A stretch of 38,231 bases of DNA, taken from the NCBI GenBank assembly GCA_903842235.1, contig CAIMLG010000348.1, positions 1 through 38,231 of the forward strand, given 5' to 3'. The DNA comes from an uncultured Verrucomicrobia subdivision 3 bacterium (GTDB lineage Bacteria; Verrucomicrobiota; Verrucomicrobiia; Limisphaerales; UBA11358). Numbering within the stretch: position 1 is the stretch's first letter; each line of letters begins with the position of its first letter. A program made the position numbers and the translations under genes. Below the pieces are notes generated by a model. That model did no database searches. It saw only the letters and a program-made list of their open reading frames with translations, and had not been told where the DNA came from. Shown here in pieces: positions 33,802-38,231 of the stretch.

Positions 33802-34092
33802 TCACGGCGTTACGACGGCGTTCAATTTGTAAAATCTGTAAGATAGATTGTTTGTTTCGATATAAGAAGCATAGTCGCCCAAGTGCGGTATTTGGAACGG
33901 TTGGACGGCTTGCCAAGACAATAGGTTGGTAGAAGCATCAATTTCGTAATTATACCCAGGGGCTCCGCCAAGAAGAACCGCTTCAAATTGTCCATTTTTT
34001 AGGCGAGTGCGAAATCTGGCACCGGCTCCAGGCCCACCATGAGCACCCATGTCGGAACGGGATAGCCCTAAAGACGGAGGGAAGCATTCCAC
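33802..34092 (-). pseudogene. C-terminal fragment of a secreted surface protein
   Basis: A 96-codon frame without a convincing start (first codon GTG) reads SLGLSRSDMGAHGGPGAG, the sort of ending found on right-handed beta-helix repeat proteins. A beta module follows (FEAVLLGGAPGYNYEIDAST, NLLSW, then LSYRFYKL) like the one that ends the fibronectin-III protein at 2178-2795. The N-terminal bulk of the protein is missing; upstream sequence is repetitive and non-coding. I read this as the tail of a deleted gene. Confidence 0.6.
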
Positions 34093-34250
34093 GGCAGGTA
34101 TTTAAGATTCCATGGCTGGCGGATAGCAGCACCGGGTAGGAAAACAGCTTTACCGGGCCGAAAAAAATAATCCACGGCAGTCGGACAAGGTTCCAAAGCT
34201 GGCAAACCCGATTCCCCGGCAGAAAATCAGGAACGCAAGGCTGGCGGATA
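34089..34250. repeat. Degenerate repeat array in the 34.1-34.55 kb gap
   Basis: Three units of about 37 bp (34089-34125, 34172-34206, 34214-34250) begin CCNCGGCAG and end with GGCTGGC(GGATA). The ends are conserved and the middles differ. The gap 34093-34553 otherwise holds a short hairpin CCGTCC/GGACGG (34286-34301) and no gene I can support. It may be decayed coding sequence of the surface protein or a short repeat family. Confidence 0.4.
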
Positions 34251-34553
34251 ACGTCGCAAACCAAGACGCGAGGGGAAAATGGATTCCGTCCTTGCGGACG
34301 GCCACCCTGCGGACGGCGGATGTGGTGTGGAAAAATTTTCCGCCGCTTATTGCGCGGTTGCGCGGAGAGACACTTAACTTGATGCCCTAATCTCATGGCT
34401 TGCGCCCGCCACTTGAATCGAGGCTGGGGTTGATGTCAAGGTGTATGCCGCAAAAGGCAATGCTGTTCAAATGTTTGAAAAAAGGGTTGAAGGCACCGTT
34501 CGCCGGAAGGTTGCAATTGTGCAACGGCGCTGGTTTGGTTATCTTGTTTCGCC

Positions 34554-34712
34554 ATGAACGAGAGTCGGACGCGATTCATCACGCCAATTGTGACGCGCTT
34601 CGCTTCGCACGCCGAAGCCGAGGCGGCCGACCGGGCGTGGTGGCGTTCGTTGACGCCGCTGGAACGGTTGCGGCAGCTCGAACTGGCCCGCCTATACTCC
34701 TATGGACCCTAG
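34554..34712 (+). CDS. Small protein encoded ahead of the nucleotidyltransferase
   Basis: This 52-codon frame starts at the ATG at 34554 and overlaps the next gene by 11 bases. The product reads VTRFASHAEAEAADRAWWRS, then LTPLERLRQLELARLYSYGP. This is a recognisable pattern: short proteins with 'F.S...AE.AD...W..LTP.ERL..' sit ahead of nucleotidyltransferase-like genes in many bacteria. The pair resembles a toxin-antitoxin arrangement; this would be the small partner. No DNA-binding motif is seen. Confidence 0.65.
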   Translation: MNESRTRFITPIVTRFASHAEAEAADRAWWRSLTPLERLRQLELARLYSYGP

Positions 34713-35169
34713 TCATTTAAGCGAGGATTTCCGCGAGTTCCTAACCTGTCTAAACGCGGCTGGGGTTGAATACCTCGTGGTGGGCGGACACGCGGTGGCC
34801 TATTACGGCTACGTCCGCCCCACGCGCGACTTGGATGTGTGGGTGGCGGTTTCCCCCAACAATGCGGAGCGGCTGGTGCAGGCGGTAAAATCGTTTTTTG
34901 CCGGCGCGGAACTGACCGGTCTGTCCCCGGAATGGTTTTTGGATGCGGAAAATGTCACCCGCTTCGGCGCGGTGCCAAACTTGATTGAAATTCTCCCGAA
35001 AGTTTCGGGCGGCGAATTTGCCAGCGCCTTTGCCCGGCGCGTGACGACGGAAGTTGACGGCCAGAAGATGAACCTGATTGGGCTGGACGATTTGCTGGCG
35101 AACAAGCGGGCCAGCGCACGGCTGAAAGACCTAGCAGATGTGGAACAATTAAAAGCGGAAGGCGAATGA
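34702..35169 (+). CDS. Nucleotidyltransferase-fold protein (MNT/DUF6036-like)
   Basis: This 155-residue protein has the pol-beta nucleotidyltransferase layout: AGVEYLVVGGHAVAYYGYVR, then TRDLDVWVAV with the metal-binding Asp-X-Asp, and a later IEIL strand in the place of the third acidic residue. A C-terminal helix ends LIGLDDLLANKRASARLKDL, a common ending in this family. Relatives include MNT-type antitoxins and AMP-transferring toxins. It overlaps the small upstream gene by 11 bases, so the two act together. Family assignment is good; biochemical activity is unknown. Confidence 0.8.
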   Translation: MDPSHLSEDFREFLTCLNAAGVEYLVVGGHAVAYYGYVRPTRDLDVWVAVSPNNAERLVQAVKSFFAGAELTGLSPEWFLDAENVTRFGAVPNLIEILPKVSGGEFASAFARRVTTEVDGQKMNLIGLDDLLANKRASARLKDLADVEQLKAEGE

Positions 35170-35223
35170 CCGCTGAACAAAATCGGTGAATCCCCGCATT
35201 TCTCTCTTTGAAATTAAAAGCAG

Positions 35224-35251
35224 CGGACGCCCGGCTAGATCCGGGCGTCCG
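35224..35251. terminator. Bidirectional terminator between nucleotidyltransferase and peroxiredoxin genes
   Basis: CGGACGCCCGG (35224-35234) pairs perfectly with CCGGGCGTCCG (35241-35251) around CTAGAT. On the minus strand it is followed by CTGCTTTTAATTT, so it best serves the peroxiredoxin gene; it also lies after the convergent nucleotidyltransferase gene. Confidence 0.75.
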
Positions 35252-35278
35252 TTCTTGAAGGTCATTTCCGCCGGCGTA

Positions 35279-35917
35279 TTAACCGTGCAACGCCTCGTAA
35301 ACTTTGCCCACCATTTTCTCGTTGGGCTTCAAAGTTTTTGCGCCTTGCTTCCATTTGGCCGGGCACGCCTCGTCCGGATGGGCCAGCAGATAGACGTTGG
35401 CTGCCACTTTGCGAACCAGCTCGCTCGCATCGCGCCCGACGTTATAGAAGTTAACCTCGGAAGTGACGAGCTTGCCCAGCGGACTGATGATGAACGTCCC
35501 GCGCAGCGCCAGGCCGCTGGCTTCGTCATAAACGCCGAAGAGCCGGCTGATGTTGCCGTTCGGGTCCGCGCCCATGAGGTAGTCCACCTTGGTCAGCAGC
35601 CGCTCGGAATCGCGCCAGGCCAGATGCGCAAAATGCGTGTCGGTGGAAACCGAAATAACTTCCGCGCCCAGCTTTTTCAGCTCGGCATGTTTGTCGGCCA
35701 AATCCGCCAATTCCGTCGGGCAGACAAAGGTGAAGTCGGCCGGGTAGAAAACCAACACGGTCCATTTGGACTTTTTCTTCAATTCGTCCAGCGAGATCTT
35801 GCCGAAGGCCCGGTCCACCGGATCAAAGACATCCATTACAAAATTCGGCACCTCCATGCCGACCGATACCGAAAGGGGTTCACCGTCGCAGCAGCAGTCT
35901 TGGTCACTCATTTTCAT
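35279..35917 (-). CDS. Typical 2-Cys peroxiredoxin (AhpC/Prx1 type)
   Basis: This 212-residue thiol peroxidase reduces hydrogen peroxide and organic peroxides. The peroxidatic Cys lies in FYPADFTFVCPTEL and the resolving Cys in HPDEACPAKWKQG. The conserved Arg is in ALRGTFIISP. The C-terminus ends with the helix NEKMVGKVYEAL. The N-terminus is odd: an extra CCCDGEP before the fold. An internal start two codons on (35911) is equally possible. No AhpF or thioredoxin reductase is adjacent, so the reductant is unknown. A strong terminator lies downstream. Confidence 0.93.
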   Translation of the reverse strand: MKMSDQDCCCDGEPLSVSVGMEVPNFVMDVFDPVDRAFGKISLDELKKKSKWTVLVFYPADFTFVCPTELADLADKHAELKKLGAEVISVSTDTHFAHLAWRDSERLLTKVDYLMGADPNGNISRLFGVYDEASGLALRGTFIISPLGKLVTSEVNFYNVGRDASELVRKVAANVYLLAHPDEACPAKWKQGAKTLKPNEKMVGKVYEALHG

Positions 35918-36030
35918 TCTTTAATTTTAATTCCGACAGGTTTAATGCCACCCCGACCGAAGGCCGGACAGCCCTGCCAGTAGAATCCAGGACCATCCAA
36001 AAGTCAAATTTCGCCAACCAAATATTGCCC

Positions 36031-36696
36031 ATGCCCCCGGACCAAATCGCCCAAGCCAACGCCGACCTGCGCGGCCAATCACCGCAGGAAATCATCCGCT
36101 GGGCCCTCGCTCAGGCGAATGGCCGCGCCATCGTCTCCACCAATTTCCGGCCCTATGAAGCCGTGATTCTGCACCTCGTCACCCAGGTGCAGCCGGATAT
36201 TCCGGTGCTGTGGGTGGATCACGGCTATAATCGCCCGGCCACCTACCGCCACGCCGAGCAGTTGAAGCAATTGCTCAAGCTGAACCTCCAGCCGTATCTG
36301 CCGAAAATGACCGCCGCGCATTACGACGCCGCGTTCGGCGGCATGCCGGAGCCGACGCCGGAAAACGAGGAACGCATCAAAGCCTTCAGCACCGCCATGA
36401 AACTGGAACCGTTCCAGCGGGGCATGCAGGAACTCGCCCCCACCGTCTGGCTCACCGCGCTCCGCAAAGTGCAGAACCCGAACCGCGCCGGCCTCGACAT
36501 CGTGAGCGAGGATACCAACTTCAATTCTTTGAAGGTCAGTCCGGTGTTTTACTGGAGCGATGCGGACATGGAAAAATATCTCGCCGACCACAGCCTGCCC
36601 AACGAATGGGATTATTTCGACCCAGCCAAAGCCGACGACAAACGGGAGTGCGGGCTGCACGCCACCTGGGGCGGCCAAGCGGTCAATAAAACCTGA
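36031..36696 (+). CDS. cysH: Phosphoadenylyl-sulfate (PAPS) reductase
   Basis: This 221-residue enzyme reduces PAPS to sulfite in sulfate assimilation. The start is the ATG at 36031; the frame is open from a TTG at 36025. Visible motifs are IVSTNFRPYEAVILHLVTQV at the modified PP-loop, LWVDHGYNRPATYRHAEQL, WLTALRKVQNPNRAG, and the catalytic ECGLH near the C-terminus. The two CysCys pairs that bind the 4Fe-4S cluster of APS reductases are absent, which points to the PAPS-using type. No cysC (APS kinase) is in the window, so PAPS would have to come from elsewhere. cysD follows after 82 bases. Confidence 0.88.
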   Translation: MPPDQIAQANADLRGQSPQEIIRWALAQANGRAIVSTNFRPYEAVILHLVTQVQPDIPVLWVDHGYNRPATYRHAEQLKQLLKLNLQPYLPKMTAAHYDAAFGGMPEPTPENEERIKAFSTAMKLEPFQRGMQELAPTVWLTALRKVQNPNRAGLDIVSEDTNFNSLKVSPVFYWSDADMEKYLADHSLPNEWDYFDPAKADDKRECGLHATWGGQAVNKT

Positions 36697-36711
36697 TTCC
36701 CGAACGATGTC

Positions 36712-36743
36712 GCCGATTTACTCGGCAGTTTTTTTCATATAAT
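36712..36743 (+). terminator. Weak terminator and -10 box between cysH and cysD
   Basis: GCCGA (36712-36716) pairs with TCGGC (36722-36726), followed by seven Ts (36729-36735). Directly after it TATAAT (36738-36743) could be the -10 of a cysD promoter, though no good -35 is seen. Together they suggest cysD has its own transcript or is attenuated. Confidence 0.45.
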
Positions 36744-36778
36744 CTGCGCCATCTGCATTAACCTGCGGGCCAATAAAA

Positions 36779-37717
36779 ATGAGTAGTTACCATCTGGATC
36801 ATTTGCAATATCTCGAAACCGAGGCGATTCACGTCATGCGTGAAGTCGCCGCCGAGTTTGAACGCCCCGCCCTGCTCTTCTCCGGCGGCAAGGATTCCAT
36901 CTGCCTGCTGCGCCTCGCGGAAAAGGCGTTTCGTCCTTCCGACCTCCCGCTGCCATTTTTGAACGTCGAAACCGGCCATGAATTTCCCGAGCTCATCGAG
37001 TTTCGCGATCGCCGCGCCAAAGAACTCGGCGCCAAACTCATTGTCCGCACCGTGGAAGACGCGTTTGCCAAGGGCATCGCGCAACCCACCCCCGGCCAGA
37101 TCAGCCGCAACCAGCTCCAGATTCCCGTGCTCCTCGCCGCGATTGAGGAATTTCAATTCGACTGCGCCATCGGCGGCGCCCGGCGCGACGAGGAAAAGGC
37201 CCGCGCCAAGGAGCGGTTCTTCAGCTTCCGCGACAGCTTCGGCCAGTGGGATCCCAAAAACCAGCGCCCCGAGATCTGGAACCTTTACAACGCCCGGCTG
37301 AATCCCGGGGAAAACATGCGCGTGTTCCCGCTCTCCAACTGGACCGAGATGGACGTCTGGGAATACATCAAAAAGGAACGGCTCGAAGTGCCGAACATTT
37401 ATTTCAGCCACGCGCGCGACTGTTATCGCAAAGGCGGCCAATGGCTGCCCGTTCCGCCGCCGCATACCGATACGACGAAGCCCGATCCCTACGCCGGCGC
37501 ACGGCCGAAGGCGACCGAGCCGATCAAGAAAATGATCTGCCGCGTCCGGACCATTGCCGACATGATCAGCACCGGGATGATTGAATCGAAAACCGATACG
37601 ATTGACGACATCATCGCCGAAGTTTCCGCCGCGCGCGTGACCGAACGCGGCACCCGCGCCGACGACAAAGCCAGCGAAGCCGCGATGGAAGACCGCAAGA
37701 AAGCCGGATATTTTTAA
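36779..37717 (+). CDS. cysD: Sulfate adenylyltransferase subunit 2
   Basis: CysD is the ATP-sulfurylase catalytic subunit that makes APS from sulfate and ATP together with the GTPase CysN. The 312-residue length is normal. Motifs are the PP-loop LLFSGGKDSICLLRLA, NVETGHEFPELIEFRD, AIGGARRDEEKARAKER, FPLSNWTEMDVWEYI, and the usual tail AAMEDRKKAGYF. The partner cysN normally follows directly; here a BRO-N gene comes next, so cysN is either beyond it or elsewhere. The last codons are part of a 23-bp tandem repeat. Confidence 0.96.
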   Translation: MSSYHLDHLQYLETEAIHVMREVAAEFERPALLFSGGKDSICLLRLAEKAFRPSDLPLPFLNVETGHEFPELIEFRDRRAKELGAKLIVRTVEDAFAKGIAQPTPGQISRNQLQIPVLLAAIEEFQFDCAIGGARRDEEKARAKERFFSFRDSFGQWDPKNQRPEIWNLYNARLNPGENMRVFPLSNWTEMDVWEYIKKERLEVPNIYFSHARDCYRKGGQWLPVPPPHTDTTKPDPYAGARPKATEPIKKMICRVRTIADMISTGMIESKTDTIDDIIAEVSAARVTERGTRADDKASEAAMEDRKKAGYF

Positions 37718-37746
37718 CCGTTTAAGCCGGATATTTTTAACCGTTT
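37701..37746. repeat. 23-bp perfect tandem duplication at the cysD stop
   Basis: Copy 1 (37701-37723) contains the last four codons and stop of cysD; copy 2 (37724-37746) repeats it exactly, ending 6 bases before the BRO-N start codon. Each copy begins AAGCCGGATA and ends TTAACCGTTT. Confidence 0.9.
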
Positions 37747-37752
37747 ATAAAC

Positions 37753-38231
37753 ATGGGCGAACTTGAATCCAATCCCGAAAAGCGCATCGCGTTGTTTCAG
37801 CGAAAGGAAGTTCGCCGCGTCATCCACAACAATGAGTGGTGGTTTGTCGTGGTTGACGTGGTAGCGGCATTGACCGATTCAACGAATCCACAGGGCTATT
37901 TCAAGGACATGCGCAAGCGTGATCCGCAATTGGCCGAGGCTCTCAAAGGGGGGGGGCAAATTGCCCCCCCCCTTGGCCTCGAATTCGACACGGCGGGCGG
38001 ACGCCAGATGCTGCAATGCTGGAACACCGAAGGCATTTTCCGCCTGATACAATCCATTCCCAGCCCCAAGGCCGAGCCATTCAAACGCTGGCTGGCCAAA
38101 GTTGGCTATGAACGTATTCAGGAAATTGAAGACCCGGAACTCGCCACCAAACGCACCCGCGCCATTTACCAGGCTAAGGGCTATTCCGACGATTGGATCG
38201 AGAAACGGATGCGCTCCATCGCCATCCGCGA
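37753..38231 (+). CDS. BRO-N domain protein (phage antirepressor-like), cut by window end
   Basis: The frame runs off the right edge; 159 codons are visible. The BRO-N fold is shown by RVIHNNEWWFVVVDVVAALT, DSTNPQGYFKDMRKRD, then LGLEFDTAGGRQMLQCWNTE and GIFRLIQSIPSPKAEPFKRW. The sequence continues LAKVGYERIQEIEDPELATK and into the region (YSDDWIEKRM) usual in bacterial chromosomal members. BRO-N proteins bind DNA and act as antirepressors in phages; stand-alone chromosomal copies have unknown roles. It sits where cysN would be expected and starts next to a tandem duplication, so it may have arrived by transfer. A 25-bp G/C palindrome lies inside it. Confidence 0.88.
   Translation, partial: MGELESNPEKRIALFQRKEVRRVIHNNEWWFVVVDVVAALTDSTNPQGYFKDMRKRDPQLAEALKGGGQIAPPLGLEFDTAGGRQMLQCWNTEGIFRLIQSIPSPKAEPFKRWLAKVGYERIQEIEDPELATKRTRAIYQAKGYSDDWIEKRMRSIAIR
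37948..37972. repeat. G9/C9 near-palindrome inside the BRO-N gene
   Basis: Nine Gs (37948-37956), CAAATTG, then nine Cs (37964-37972) form a 12-bp stem with a single unpaired A. In frame it encodes Gly-Gly-Gly-Gln-Ile-Ala-Pro-Pro and the first base of a Leu codon. Homopolymer runs of this length are prone to slippage. Confidence 0.85.

Noticed and set aside
34089..34250. CRISPR-like appearance of repeats with variable middles
   Set aside because: Only three imperfect units with uneven spacing, no cas genes, and unequal conservation between units.

Overview
The window is about 38 kb of GC-rich (roughly 60%) bacterial chromosome. It most likely comes from the Verrucomicrobiota, perhaps the Pedosphaera/Limisphaerales group. 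This rests on style rather than on a marker gene. Signs are the large multi-PAS sensor kinases, the weak or absent Shine-Dalgarno sites, the C-terminal 'FRL..G..G..Y.I..T..L..W......FYR' module of two surface-type proteins, and the dispersed GC-rich inverted repeats. No rRNA is present; one tRNA-Phe gene is.

1-11.1 kb is a plus-strand signalling block. It holds the tail of an Rcp1-like receiver, a receiver-histidine kinase fusion and a NarL/LuxR-type regulator. After a convergent fibronectin-III secreted protein come a CheB-CheR-PAS fusion, a 1401-residue PAS/GAF histidine kinase of the NarX/DesK (HisKA_3) type and a second NarL-type regulator. The last three are joined by 4-base ATGA overlaps and so look translationally coupled. 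11.2-14.5 kb is a run of small, mostly uncharacterised plus-strand genes: a zinc-ribbon protein, a 188-residue unknown, two DUF2934 paralogues, an ABM-like protein and others. They are interspersed with a duplicated structured repeat and a strong hairpin. A frameshifted bacteriohemerythrin closes this section on the minus strand.

15.2-22.0 kb is mainly housekeeping and respiration. It carries proS (minus), mnmA and hemW (plus), an ImcH-like membrane-anchored heptaheme cytochrome and a small class I cytochrome c (both minus, each followed by an intrinsic terminator), and tRNA-Phe with a recognisable promoter. 22.1-28.8 kb is a second, minus-strand signalling block: a kinase-less REC-PAS-GAF-PAS-PAS protein followed by a dCache-HAMP-multiPAS hybrid kinase. 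A short truncated membrane-protein remnant overlaps the first of these.

29.0-38.2 kb carries a VanZ-family gene and comEC (with a degenerate metallo-beta-lactamase domain), then sulfate assimilation genes cysI, cysH and cysD. Between cysI and cysH lie a decayed surface-protein fragment, a small-protein/nucleotidyltransferase pair and a peroxiredoxin. The window ends inside a BRO-N (phage antirepressor-like) gene just after cysD, where cysN would usually be expected. A 23-bp tandem duplication of the cysD stop region marks that junction.

The best candidates for something undescribed are the CheBR/kinase/regulator operon with its small-gene cluster, the heptaheme cytochrome plus small cytochrome pair, the ComEC with a lost metal site, and the BRO insertion at cysD. 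All functional assignments come from reading motifs by eye; no database search was run.
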